A stretch of DNA of 40,935 bases, taken from positions 1 through 40,935 of the forward strand of contig CAJUGC010000016.1 of the NCBI GenBank assembly GCA_910585955.1. The letters are read 5' to 3'. The stretch is from an uncultured Christensenella sp. (GTDB taxonomy: Bacteria > Bacillota > Clostridia > Christensenellales > Pumilibacteraceae). Position numbers and translations under genes: made by a program. Every line of letters begins with the position of its first letter. The first letter of the stretch is position 1. Shown one piece after another: positions 1 through 8,155 of the stretch. The notes beneath the pieces were generated by a model. That model was given only the letters and a program-made list of their open reading frames with translations. It searched no databases and had not been told where the DNA came from.

Positions 1-2
1 GG

Positions 3-86
3 CGCGGCGAAAATGTCAAAATCTCGAATAACGGTTCTTCTTTCACTGTTGGCGGCAAACGTCAACTGTCTTTCCTTTTCGATTGA
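3..86 (+). CDS. Possible 3' end of an upstream gene (partial)
   Basis: An open frame enters from the left edge and stops with TGA at 84-86, thirteen bases before the recombinase start. It encodes 27 residues ending KRQLSFLFD. The position directly ahead of an integrase would suit a small element gene such as an excisionase, but the visible part is too short to recognise. Another frame is also open across this stretch, so the call is weak. Confidence 0.25.
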   Translation, partial: RGENVKISNNGSSFTVGGKRQLSFLFD

Positions 87-98
87 TAGGGGGGTTCT

Positions 99-1093
99 AT
101 GACGGAGCTCGAGCAAAGTTTAATAAACGAGGTCAAAGAGCTTAACGAAAAGTTCGACAGGCTTCTCGAATTGTTCGCCCGTGGCGGAATGGCTGTGGGA
201 AAGTCCCCGGAGCCTCGGAAAAAGCGATGTACGTTGTTCGAATGGCTTTCGGTATGGCTCGAGAACGAGCATAAACCGAACGTGCGCGAGACGGTATATA
301 AAAACGATTGCGGAATAATGAGAAAACACGTCTTTCAAAAGACAGATTTTAATCTCCCGCTCGAGGACTTCAAGCTTATGAATTTGCAAGCTCTCGTCGC
401 TTCGGTTTCGTCGTCTCGTCAAAAGTTGGCTGTGTCGAATATGTTGATTGCGGCTCTTCGCTCGGCATATAACAACGAACTAACGGACAAGGACGCGACT
501 GTCGGTTTCAAAAAACCGAAGTACGATGCGGAGAGGAGAGAGCTCTTACGCGTTTGGAAGAAAAACGTCTTTTGCGACTTCTTCGCTGTCACCCGCTCGA
601 AACGTACATAAAAGTCGTGCTTTATGCGGGCTTAAGACGTAATGAAGCTTTGGGATTGCTTCGGAAAAATATTGATTTCGATAATAACGAGATTTATGTC
701 GAGCAACAAGTGAATTTGAAAAACGAGTTGACGACGGTGCTTAAGACAAAAACTTCGAAGCGCGTTGTCAAGATGTTTCCCGAACTTAAAGACGCTTTGC
801 TTCAATTCGAGTGGTGTAAGCCCGAAGTCCGATTATTCGATTTTAAGCCAGACTATGTGACAGCTAATTTTACAAAGCTCTGCAAAAGCGGCGGTATACC
901 CGATTTTACTATAAAGAGTTGTCGTGCGACGTTCGCGACTCGGTGCGAAGAAATGGGAATACCCGAGAGTATTATTCAAGCATGGCTCGGGCATAGCACT
1001 ATTACCACTACAAAAAAACACTACATAAAGCTCAATGACGACTTTATTCAATCGGAGTTCGATAAGGCTCTGAAATCGCCGTTGACATTGTGA
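99..1093 (+). pseudogene. Tyrosine recombinase (phage-type integrase), frameshifted
   Basis: A site-specific tyrosine recombinase that would insert and excise a mobile element. The first frame (99-611) starts at an ATG behind a G-rich ribosome binding site. It gives a coiled start, an arm/SAM-like domain (about residues 45-140) and the linker KKPKYDAERR. The catalytic domain continues in another frame from about 540 (ALTRLEEKRLL) to the TGA at 1091-1093. It shows the first arginine (GLRRNEA), the beta-hairpin lysine (TKTSKR), the second arginine (KSCRATFAT), GHS and the tyrosine in HYIKL. Joining the frames needs removal of one GA from the run gagaggagagag near 531-542, which points to a slipped dinucleotide. 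The histidine of the usual HxxR box is lysine here. The gene faces the 3' end of tRNA-Leu genes, typical of an integrated element whose body lies to the left. It is probably inactive unless the shift is a sequencing error. Confidence 0.85.
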
Positions 1094-1170
1094 AAAAACG
1101 CCTCGAAAAAGTAGCTCGCAAGACTACTTCGAAATTAACCGAATGGGCAGAAAACGCAAAAAAGGTACGA

Positions 1171-1207
1171 AAAAAGCCCCGATTTGGGCAACAAATCACG
1201 GCTTTTT
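1171..1207. terminator. Bidirectional intrinsic terminator
   Basis: AAAAAGCC (1171-1178) pairs with GGCTTTTT (1200-1207). After a 2x2 internal loop, GATTT pairs with AAATC. T-runs lie on both strands, so it can end the recombinase transcript and the minus-strand tRNA-Leu transcript. Confidence 0.8.
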
Positions 1208-1210
1208 GCT

Positions 1211-1293
1211 TGGTGCGGTCGACAGGACTTGAACCTGCATGGTCGCCCACAAGATCCTTAGTCTTGCGTGTCTGCCAATTCCACCACGACCGC
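1211..1293 (-). tRNA. tRNA-Leu (anticodon AAG)
   Basis: On the minus strand a full cloverleaf is visible. The acceptor stem is GCGGTCG/CGACCGC, the anticodon stem CAAGA/TCTTG encloses the loop CTAAGGA (anticodon AAG), there is a short class II variable arm, and the T-arm contains GGTTCAAGTCC. CCA is encoded. Its 3' end faces the broken recombinase, so this gene is a good candidate for the element's attachment site. Confidence 0.95.
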
Positions 1294-1309
1294 ATATAGG
1301 TAATTTAGT

Positions 1310-1365
1310 TGGTGCCGAAGGTGGGACTTTGGTCTCACACGGTATCGCTACCGCCGGATTGCGAG
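1310..1365 (-). pseudogene. Partial tRNA-Leu copy (3' portion only)
   Basis: This stretch repeats the 3' two thirds of the tRNA-Leu(CAA) at 1384-1469 in the same orientation. It has the acceptor 3' strand with CCA, a T-arm region and the variable arm ggtatcgctacc. The T-loop carries substitutions and one extra base, similarity fades in the anticodon stem, and the 5' half is absent. It cannot form a tRNA. It may be an attachment-site remnant or a decayed tandem duplicate. Confidence 0.75.
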
Positions 1366-1383
1366 TTCACTCTTCGTTTTTGT

Positions 1384-1469
1384 TGGTGCCGAAGGTGGGA
1401 CTCGAACCCACACGGTATCGCTACCACCGGATTTTGAGTCCGGCGCGTCTGCCATTCCACCACTTCGGC
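1384..1469 (-). tRNA. tRNA-Leu (anticodon CAA)
   Basis: The acceptor stem is GCCGAAG/CTTCGGC and the anticodon stem CCGGA/TCCGG holds the loop CTCAAAA (anticodon CAA). A class II variable arm is present, the T-arm contains GGGTTCGAGTCCC, and CCA is encoded. It is probably cotranscribed with the fragment and tRNA-Leu(AAG) downstream. Confidence 0.96.
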
Positions 1470-1514
1470 ATAAGAGGTGAGGACGCGCACCGACTTTTGT
1501 CGGTCACGAGTAAT

Positions 1515-1543
1515 AGAATAGCATAATTTAATTCATTTGACAA
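1515..1543 (-). promoter_or_regulatory. Promoter for the tRNA-Leu genes
   Basis: Read on the minus strand: -35 TTGTCA (1538-1543), 17-base spacer, -10 TATTCT (1515-1520), about 45 bases before the tRNA-Leu(CAA) 5' end. Confidence 0.6.
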
Positions 1544-1594
1544 GCGAATGAAACAAGATTTTCAAAAAAAATTATAAAAAAAGATGTGAATCGC

Positions 1595-1624
1595 TTGCCT
1601 TTTCAGCTGTATTTGCGGTATATT
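1595..1624 (+). promoter_or_regulatory. Promoter of the leader peptide and ABC exporter
   Basis: -35 TTGCCT (1595-1600) and -10 TATATT (1619-1624) with an 18-base spacer (GTATAT would give 17). Transcription would begin near 1631, ahead of the leader peptide and attenuator. Confidence 0.65.
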
Positions 1625-1657
1625 ATATGTAAATATTACGACAAGGAGGCGAGACAA

Positions 1658-1741
1658 ATGAACAACGTGCTTTTAATCGGAATATCGTTTATAAAAATTT
1701 ATTCATTGTCTCTGTGCGCCTTGTCTCGAGAGCTCGATTAG
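1658..1741 (+). CDS. 27-residue leader peptide of the ABC exporter operon
   Basis: A short frame with a strong ribosome binding site (AAGGAGG, 1643-1649) eight bases before the ATG. It encodes MNNVLLIGISF, then IKIYSLSLCALSRELD, and ends with TAG at 1739-1741. It resembles no known protein. Its stop codon sits inside a small hairpin (CTCGA-TTAG-TCGAG, 1733-1746), immediately before mutually exclusive terminator and antiterminator pairings and 96 bases ahead of the exporter start. That arrangement is typical of a translated leader whose ribosome position decides read-through. The known parallel is BmrB, the leader peptide that controls the heterodimeric exporter BmrCD in Bacillus subtilis. The sequence itself is not recognisably BmrB, so the role is inferred from layout. 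Confidence 0.65.
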   Translation: MNNVLLIGISFIKIYSLSLCALSRELD

Positions 1742-1794
1742 TCGAGTCAAAATCTATATAGACGCAGTAGGGACTTGAGCAATCGAGTCTTTTT
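1742..1794 (+). promoter_or_regulatory. Transcription attenuator before the ABC exporter
   Basis: GACTTGA (1772-1778), loop GCAA and TCGAGTC (1783-1789) form a terminator stem followed by TTTTT (1790-1794). An identical TCGAGTC at 1742-1748, just after the leader stop codon, can pair with the same GACTTGA and so act as an antiterminator. The hairpin CTCGA-TTAG-TCGAG (1733-1746) competes for the upstream copy. A ribosome at the leader stop would cover 1742-1748 and favour termination, while one stalled or absent upstream would leave it free. The pairings are visible; the regulatory logic is inferred. Confidence 0.65.
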
Positions 1795-1836
1795 GTTTGC
1801 ACTTTGAAAGGTAAACAGAAAGAAGGGAGAACTATT

Positions 1837-3630
1837 TTGAAAGTATTAAGAAAAGCCATACCGTATTTTAAGGAGTACGCGCCCGCATATGTGTTCGCCA
1901 TATTTTGCGGACTTGTGAATACTGCGGTTTGGATGCTCATACCTCAAGTGCTGTCGCTTATAGTCGACAGAGTGCTCAATCCGCTGCTCGGAGCAAGTCC
2001 CGAACAGAATTCGAGTATACTCGCTTTTTTGATAGACGGATTCGGCACCGACGAATACTATAAGATTTTCGGTGTTCTCGGCGGAGTATTTCTCGCGCTC
2101 ATGGCTGTGGGCTTTGCGACATTCTATCTCAAGTGGGTGCTTCTGCACGGAATATGCCTTCCCGGGGACTTCAAACTTCGCCGTGCGGCTCTCGATAAGA
2201 TACATGGCAGCGGTAACAAACTTTTGCGTGAATATTCGTCGGGAGAACTGATAACCATAGCAAACAGCGATCCCGTCGAAGTAAAGGACATATTCGCATA
2301 TATAATACCTTTTCTTTTGGAAGCGGTCACTTCTATAGTAATGGCGGTAATTTTTCTTGTGCGAATGAATTGGATTTCGCTGTCCGTGCCGATAATCATA
2401 GGAACGATCTTTTCCGTAATGACGGTATTCTATATGCGTCGAAGCGAAAAGGTATACGACGCTATGTGGGAAAAACGCTCGACTCTGAATACGGCGATAC
2501 AGGAGAGCATTTACGGAATACGCACCATTAAGTCGTATGCGCGGGAAAAATTGCGCAGGAGCTATTTCGATAAAAAGCACGGCGAGCTCGACGGGGCATA
2601 CAGAGATGCCGTTAAAACGGAATCAAAGTACGAGTTTTTGTATCAGGGGGCGATTTCAGCGCTGTTCCTGTTGACGGCGGCGGTTACAATATATCTCGGC
2701 GTGACCTTCTCGCTCACGACGGGCGAGTGCGTAAGCTACGTCTCTTACGCGCAGTCGATGTCGTTCAGGTTCATGAACATCTCGTTCCTGCTCGCCGACC
2801 TTCAGCGTTGCAACGTCAGCGGCAAGCGGCTGTTCGGCTTTCTCGACAAACACGACGACACCCTCGACGGATACGGGAGTGAAAAGGTTTCCGCCCGTCC
2901 GAACATCGAGCTTAAAAACGTCACCGTTTCGGGCGGCGAAAACAAGATACTCGGAGGCGTTTCGCTCTCGCTGCCATACGGCAAGAAAGTGGGGGTAATG
3001 GGCAGAACAGGCAGCGGCAAGAGCGTGCTTTTAAAAGTCATGCAGTCGTTTATCCCCATAGACGGCGGCGAGATTCTCATAGACGGCAAGCCGTATAAGG
3101 AGTATGAAAAGGGCGAAATAGTGCGGGCGTTCTCGTTCGGAATGCAGGAAGTGTTCCTGTTCTCGAATACCATTGCTTCCAATATTGCATTTTACGACCC
3201 GCACGGCGAAGAGAGCCGCATTCGCGAGTGCGGCATGATTGCGGAAGTAGACGAGTTCGCGCTTAAAATGCCGGACGGATACGACACCGTAGTAGGCGAA
3301 AAGGGCTTCGGGCTGAGCGGCGGACAGAAACAGCGCGTCTCCATTGCGCGTGCCGTCTATAAAGACGCGCCCGTCATCGTTCTCGACGACTGTACAAGCT
3401 CGCTCGATATGACTACGGAACGCAAGATATTCGAAAACATAAAGCGCGCGTGCGGCGGAAAGACGACGGTAATCGCCACCCACCGCGCAAGCGCCGTCGC
3501 CGATTGCGACGAGATAATCTTTCTCGAGGACGGCGTCGTCGCCGAGCGCGGCACGTTCGGCGAACTTATGGCGCTTGACGGTCGCTATGCCGAGGTTTAT
3601 AAACTACAGGAAGGGGAGGTTGTCGCATAA
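1837..3630 (+). CDS. ABC exporter half-transporter, degenerate-site subunit
   Basis: A membrane-spanning ATP-driven exporter subunit. Residues 1-300 hold six hydrophobic segments and about 350-590 form the nucleotide-binding domain. The latter has Walker A GRTGSGKS (389-396), signature LSGGQKQR, Walker B VIVLDD and the switch histidine in ATHRAS. The residue after Walker B is aspartate (D518) where the catalytic glutamate is expected, the hallmark of the degenerate-site partner in heterodimeric exporters such as BmrC and TM287. The TTG at 1837 is preferred because AGAAGGGAG lies eight bases before it; an upstream in-frame TTG at 1804 has no such site. The stop overlaps the next start by one base (taATG), so the two subunits are translationally coupled and almost certainly form one transporter. 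The substrate is not readable from sequence; drugs, lipids or peptides are all possible. Confidence 0.92.
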   Translation: MKVLRKAIPYFKEYAPAYVFAIFCGLVNTAVWMLIPQVLSLIVDRVLNPLLGASPEQNSSILAFLIDGFGTDEYYKIFGVLGGVFLALMAVGFATFYLKWVLLHGICLPGDFKLRRAALDKIHGSGNKLLREYSSGELITIANSDPVEVKDIFAYIIPFLLEAVTSIVMAVIFLVRMNWISLSVPIIIGTIFSVMTVFYMRRSEKVYDAMWEKRSTLNTAIQESIYGIRTIKSYAREKLRRSYFDKKHGELDGAYRDAVKTESKYEFLYQGAISALFLLTAAVTIYLGVTFSLTTGECVSYVSYAQSMSFRFMNISFLLADLQRCNVSGKRLFGFLDKHDDTLDGYGSEKVSARPNIELKNVTVSGGENKILGGVSLSLPYGKKVGVMGRTGSGKSVLLKVMQSFIPIDGGEILIDGKPYKEYEKGEIVRAFSFGMQEVFLFSNTIASNIAFYDPHGEESRIRECGMIAEVDEFALKMPDGYDTVVGEKGFGLSGGQKQRVSIARAVYKDAPVIVLDDCTSSLDMTTERKIFENIKRACGGKTTVIATHRASAVADCDEIIFLEDGVVAERGTFGELMALDGRYAEVYKLQEGEVVA

Positions 3631-5429
3631 TGAAACGAAACCTTTACTTTGAGGACGAAATAGTCAAAAACAGTTTCAGGCCGTTTATGCTCAAGCGCCT
3701 TTTGAAGTATTGCGGAAAGTATAAGGGGCAGACGATAGGCATGATAGCCGTAGGGATAATATACGCGGTTCTCGGCACAATGCCGAGCATAGCCCTAATG
3801 CTGATAGTAAACTATGTGCTTCCCGAGGGTACGACGCCTGCTCCGAACGCTCTCGTTTGGGCGATGTGGATTCTCATAGGCATAGCCGTCGCCGTTTTGG
3901 GTACTGCCGTCATGGCAAGACTGCTTGTAAAGCTGTCGATGAACGTCGCGTATAATATAGTATACGATCTGCGCTGCGATCTGTTCGACAAACTCATGGA
4001 GCTGTCCTTCGACTACTACGATTCACACCCTTCAGGAAAGATTCTCGTTCGCGTGACAAACTACACCGACGGTGTGGCGAACGTATTTATGAACGACATA
4101 TCCAACCTCATAAACAATGTTCTGTTGTTGCTATTTGCTTTCGGCGCGACATTTATTCTCGACGCGCGTATCGCTCTTGTCGTTACAGCCGCGCTTGTTC
4201 CTTTGACTGTGGGGATTTTCTTTCTGTCCAAAACCCTTCATAAGCGGGCGAGCGTAGACAAGAGCAAGAACTCGAACCTTACGGCGTTCGTAGCCGAGGA
4301 CATAAACGGCATCAGCGTCATACAGGCTTTCAACCGCGAAAAACTCAACGGCGATATACACACCGAGCTTTGCGATAAATACCGCAGGGCTTTCATGCGT
4401 ACAACGACGATTCGCGAACTTGTCAATCCTCTTTCGCAAGTTTGCTCTCGAATAATCTGTATGCTGATAGTTTACTTTGCCGCGCTCGTCATAATTGACA
4501 AGGGACTCGGCGTGCCCATGTCTCTCGGAGCAGTGCTCGCCATAGATTCGTGTATGGAAATTTTCTCCGACAGCATAGGAGGTATCTGCGGGCGTATCCA
4601 AAAGATTACCGAGGCGACTACAAACCTGGAACGTATCTTCGATACTCTCGATTCGGAAGTCGACGTAAAGGATTGCGAAAACGCCGAGATTCTCGAAGTG
4701 ACGAAAGGCGACGTGACTTTCGATGACGTGAACTTTTCATATGTCGAGGGAACGAGCGTTCTCGAAAACTTTTCTCTCGACGTAAAAGCGGGACAGACCG
4801 TAGCCATTGTGGGCGCGACCGGCGCGGGTAAAACCACGATAGTCAACCTGCTTTCGCGCTTTTATAATCTCGGCGGAGGCAGAGTCTGTATAGACGGCAC
4901 GGACATCTCCCGAGTCACGCTCTCTTCACTGCGGAGAAACGTCGGTGTAATGATGCAGGACAGCTTTATATTCGGGATGTCGGTGCTCGAAAACATACGC
5001 TTTTCCCGTCCCGAGGCGAGCGACGAGGAGTGCAAGAGCGCGGCCCGCAGCGTCGGCGCGGAGGAGTTTATCTTGCGGCTCGAAAACGGTTACGATACGG
5101 AAATAAAGGAGGCCGACACGCTTTCGGGCGGCGAGCGCCAGCTCATATCGTTCGCCCGTCTCATGCTGTCCGATCCGAAGATAATAATTCTCGACGAGGC
5201 GACGAGCCATATCGATACCGAAACGGAAAAGAGCCTCCAAACAAGCATGAATCTCGCACTTGCTGGAAGAACGGCGTTCGTAATAGCGCACAGGCTTTCT
5301 ACAATTCGCGATGCGGATAAGATAATCTACATAGATAATAAAAGTATCGCCGAGTGCGGCACGCATGACGAACTGATCGAAAGAAAGGGAAAGTATTACG
5401 AACTTATAAACAGCGGTTTGTCGCTTTAG
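3630..5429 (+). CDS. ABC exporter half-transporter, canonical-site subunit
   Basis: Partner of the preceding subunit, 599 residues, with the same TMD-NBD order. Six membrane segments occupy about residues 30-320. The ATPase domain has Walker A GATGAGKT (about 395-402), signature LSGGERQL, Walker B IIILDE with the catalytic glutamate E523, and the switch histidine in VIAHRLS. One consensus and one degenerate ATP site fits the BmrCD/LmrCD/TM287-288 type of asymmetric exporter. It has no promoter of its own and starts on the last base of the upstream stop codon. Expression should therefore follow the leader and attenuator at 1658-1794. No clear terminator was seen after it. The family assignment is secure, the substrate is not. 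Confidence 0.93.
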   Translation: MKRNLYFEDEIVKNSFRPFMLKRLLKYCGKYKGQTIGMIAVGIIYAVLGTMPSIALMLIVNYVLPEGTTPAPNALVWAMWILIGIAVAVLGTAVMARLLVKLSMNVAYNIVYDLRCDLFDKLMELSFDYYDSHPSGKILVRVTNYTDGVANVFMNDISNLINNVLLLLFAFGATFILDARIALVVTAALVPLTVGIFFLSKTLHKRASVDKSKNSNLTAFVAEDINGISVIQAFNREKLNGDIHTELCDKYRRAFMRTTTIRELVNPLSQVCSRIICMLIVYFAALVIIDKGLGVPMSLGAVLAIDSCMEIFSDSIGGICGRIQKITEATTNLERIFDTLDSEVDVKDCENAEILEVTKGDVTFDDVNFSYVEGTSVLENFSLDVKAGQTVAIVGATGAGKTTIVNLLSRFYNLGGGRVCIDGTDISRVTLSSLRRNVGVMMQDSFIFGMSVLENIRFSRPEASDEECKSAARSVGAEEFILRLENGYDTEIKEADTLSGGERQLISFARLMLSDPKIIILDEATSHIDTETEKSLQTSMNLALAGRTAFVIAHRLSTIRDADKIIYIDNKSIAECGTHDELIERKGKYYELINSGLSL

Positions 5430-5462
5430 TCTAAATCGGCTTGCCGAGCTATGCGCAAAAAC

Positions 5463-5491
5463 TTGTTTTTGCAAAGGTTTTATGCTATACT
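5463..5491 (+). promoter_or_regulatory. Promoter of polA
   Basis: -35 TTGTTT (5463-5468), 17-base spacer, -10 TATACT (5486-5491), 59 bases before the polA ATG. Confidence 0.7.
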
Positions 5492-5550
5492 ATATTCCGA
5501 AGCGGTCATCGTTTCGACTTAAATAAAACGACTGCGACGGGGGTCATACC

Positions 5551-8121
5551 ATGAAAAAGGACAGCGCTCGGGACAATTTTATAATAATCGACGGAAACTC
5601 GCTCGTAAACCGCGCGTTCTATGCCTTGCCGCCTATGACGGCTCAGGGAAAGCCCGTTCAGGCGGTTTACGGATTCGCGACCATGCTTATACGCATGATA
5701 CAGGATTATAAGCCGAAATATATTGCGGTCGCTTTCGATTTGCCCGCGCCTACCTTTCGGCATAAGATGTACGACGGATATAAAGCCACGCGTAAAGGAA
5801 TGCCCGACGATTTGGCAATTCAGCTTCCCGTGCTTAAAGAAATGCTGTCTCGCATGCGTATAAAGATTGTAGAGAAAGAAGGTTACGAAGCGGACGACAT
5901 AATAGGTACGCTCTCGCACGGCACGTCGTGCTTTACCTATATAGTCACGGGCGACAGGGACTCGTTCCAGCTTATAGACGATACTACGAGCGTCGTCATG
6001 ACGAAGCGCGGCATAACCGACGTGCTCGAACTCGGTGAGGAAGAGCTCAAAAAAGAATACGGCTTGACTCCGGCTCGGGTTGTGGAATACAAGGCGATAG
6101 CGGGGGACGGCTCGGACAATATACCTGGCGTAAACGGTATAGGCGATAAGGGCGCAAAACAGCTTCTCGACGAGTACGGTTCGCTCGACGGTATTTACGA
6201 AAATCTCGATAAACTCTCTGCGGCAATGCGGAAAAAGCTCGAGGAGGGAAGGGAGCTTGCCTATCTTTCGCGTATGCTTGCCGCTATAGACACGAACGTC
6301 CCCATGTCGGAAAAAGCGGAGGAATGTCCGTGCTTTTTTCCGTTCGACGACGGCGTGCGCGCCTTTTTCATAGACTACGGTTTCAAGAGTCTTTTGAAAC
6401 GAGCCGACATATTCTCTAAGGATTACGACGGCGATAAAACGCAAGCGGAACCGACCGAGCTTCGTTTTGAAACCAAGGAATTTTCTTCTCTTTCGGAACT
6501 CGTGTCCGTAACGGAAAACATCGTAAAAGAAGTCGCTGTGGAGTTCGGCGAAAAAGGACTTTGGTTGGCTGCGGAAGCGGGGACGGAATACCGAGCGAAG
6601 TTTTCCGATCGGCTCGACGAAATATGCGCGCTTTCTCTCGGACAGTGCATAGACGCGGTAAAGCTTCTTTTGGAAAACGAGTCTGTAGTAAAAATAGTTT
6701 ACGACGCGAAAAAGCTTATGGCTTTCTGCGAACCCCTCGGCATAGCTCCCGTTTCGCTTTGGGATATCAAACTCGCACAGTATGTTGCGGACGTACTGAA
6801 GCCGAACGAGCCGTTCGCCGCGCTTGCGGGCGCTCACGGTTTCGAAATCGAATATCCTGCCTGTGTAATGCTCGCGCTTAAAAAAGAACTTTCGGAGGAA
6901 ATGAGAGGAGGAAGTCTCGAAAAGGTTTTTTCGGAACTCGAAATGCCGCTTGTCGCTGTGCTTCGCGACATGGAAAAGACTGGATTCAAGCTCGATACGG
7001 TACAGCTCGACAAACTGAATCTCGAATATACTGCGCAGGAAAAAGAAATAGAGCGCGAAATTTTCGAACTTACGGGGCGGGAGTTCAACATAAAAAGCCC
7101 TCGCCAACTCGGCAAGGTACTGTTTGAAGATCTCGGGCTTCCGTACTCGGGCAAGGGAAAGAGCTTTTCCACGGGAGCGGAAATTCTCGAGCCGCTTGCG
7201 GATAAACATCCGGTAATAGAAAAAATACTCGCATACAGGGCGGTAACAAAACTCAATTCCACTTATGTGGTCGGACTGAAAAAACTGACGGGAGGCGACG
7301 GGATAATCCACACCGATTTTCGTCAAGCCGTGACGGCGACGGGCAGACTTTCGAGCGCAGAGCCGAATCTTCAAAATATCCCCGTGAGGGACGAGCGCGG
7401 CAAGCGGCTTCGCGCTCTGTTCGCCTCTCGCGACGGGTTTACGCTCGTATCGGCGGACTACTCGCAGATAGAACTTCGGCTGCTCGCGCACTTTTCGGGC
7501 GACGAAATACTGCGCGCGGCTTACGAAAGAGGCGACGACGTTCATACCTATACGGCGGCGAAGGTTTTCGGCGTCGAACCCGAAGCCGTTACGTCGTCGC
7601 AGCGCAGAGCGGCTAAGGCGGTAAACTTCGGCATAATTTACGGCATAAGCGATTTCGGCCTCGCGCAGAACGTAAAGATTTCGCGCTCGCAGGCAAAGAA
7701 GTATATAGAAGAGTATTTCCGTCATTTCCCGTCTGTAAAAGGTTATCTCGACGACTCCGTAAGGCGAGCTAAGGAGGTCGGTTATGCAGAAACTCTTATG
7801 GGACGCAGACGGCAGGTGCCGGAACTTTTCTCTTCGCAGTTTCAGGTGCGTAAGTTCGGAGAGCGCGTAGCCATGAATATGCCGCTTCAAGGCAGTGCGG
7901 CGGATATAATAAAACGCGCTATGATAGACGTGCACGCCCGTCTCGAAGGAATGAGATCGCGTCTTATCCTTCAGATACACGACGAACTCATAGTCGAAGC
8001 CGCAGATGACGAAACGGAAATAGTAAAAAATATTCTGAAGGAGAGCATGGAAAACGCCGTTTCACTTTCCGTACCTCTTACCGTTGACGTGGGCGTCGGC
8101 AAGAGTTGGATTGACTGTTAA
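5551..8121 (+). CDS. polA: DNA polymerase I
   Basis: Fills gaps and removes RNA primers during replication and repair. The 856 residues show the 5'-3' exonuclease domain (about 8-290: IIDGNSLVNRAFYALP, FDLPAPTFRH, ADDIIGTL, GDRDSFQL, GDGSDNIPGV). A central domain occupies the place of the 3'-5' proofreading nuclease. The polymerase domain has motif A with D636 (SADYSQIELR), motif B (RRAAKAVNFGIIYG) and motif C with H810-D811-E812 (QIHDE). In the central domain the expected DxE is not present (VAVEFGEKG) and the other exonuclease motifs are also degenerate, so proofreading is probably absent, as in the Bacillus and Thermus enzymes. The ATG follows a GACGGGGG ribosome site. It leads an apparent operon with coaE (34 bases on) and a lytic transglycosylase. 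Confidence 0.97.
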   Translation: MKKDSARDNFIIIDGNSLVNRAFYALPPMTAQGKPVQAVYGFATMLIRMIQDYKPKYIAVAFDLPAPTFRHKMYDGYKATRKGMPDDLAIQLPVLKEMLSRMRIKIVEKEGYEADDIIGTLSHGTSCFTYIVTGDRDSFQLIDDTTSVVMTKRGITDVLELGEEELKKEYGLTPARVVEYKAIAGDGSDNIPGVNGIGDKGAKQLLDEYGSLDGIYENLDKLSAAMRKKLEEGRELAYLSRMLAAIDTNVPMSEKAEECPCFFPFDDGVRAFFIDYGFKSLLKRADIFSKDYDGDKTQAEPTELRFETKEFSSLSELVSVTENIVKEVAVEFGEKGLWLAAEAGTEYRAKFSDRLDEICALSLGQCIDAVKLLLENESVVKIVYDAKKLMAFCEPLGIAPVSLWDIKLAQYVADVLKPNEPFAALAGAHGFEIEYPACVMLALKKELSEEMRGGSLEKVFSELEMPLVAVLRDMEKTGFKLDTVQLDKLNLEYTAQEKEIEREIFELTGREFNIKSPRQLGKVLFEDLGLPYSGKGKSFSTGAEILEPLADKHPVIEKILAYRAVTKLNSTYVVGLKKLTGGDGIIHTDFRQAVTATGRLSSAEPNLQNIPVRDERGKRLRALFASRDGFTLVSADYSQIELRLLAHFSGDEILRAAYERGDDVHTYTAAKVFGVEPEAVTSSQRRAAKAVNFGIIYGISDFGLAQNVKISRSQAKKYIEEYFRHFPSVKGYLDDSVRRAKEVGYAETLMGRRRQVPELFSSQFQVRKFGERVAMNMPLQGSAADIIKRAMIDVHARLEGMRSRLILQIHDELIVEAADDETEIVKNILKESMENAVSLSVPLTVDVGVGKSWIDC

Positions 8122-8155
8122 GCGAATGAAATACTTTCGGAGGTAATAAATTGTC

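Noticed and set aside
99..1093. Programmed -1 frameshifting to make the full integrase
   Set aside because: The frame change is in the -1 direction, but there is no slippery heptamer of the XXXYYYZ kind and no clear stimulatory stem; a GA-repeat slip is simpler.
1090..1526. Open frames running through the tRNA-Leu genes
   Set aside because: They are antisense to clear tRNA cloverleaves.
5506..7980. An open minus-strand frame of 824 codons opposite polA
   Set aside because: It mirrors polA codons; the plus-strand gene avoids TTA, CTA and TCA, so the antisense frame stays open by codon bias. The product has no domain and is rich in R, F and Y as expected from such a mirror.
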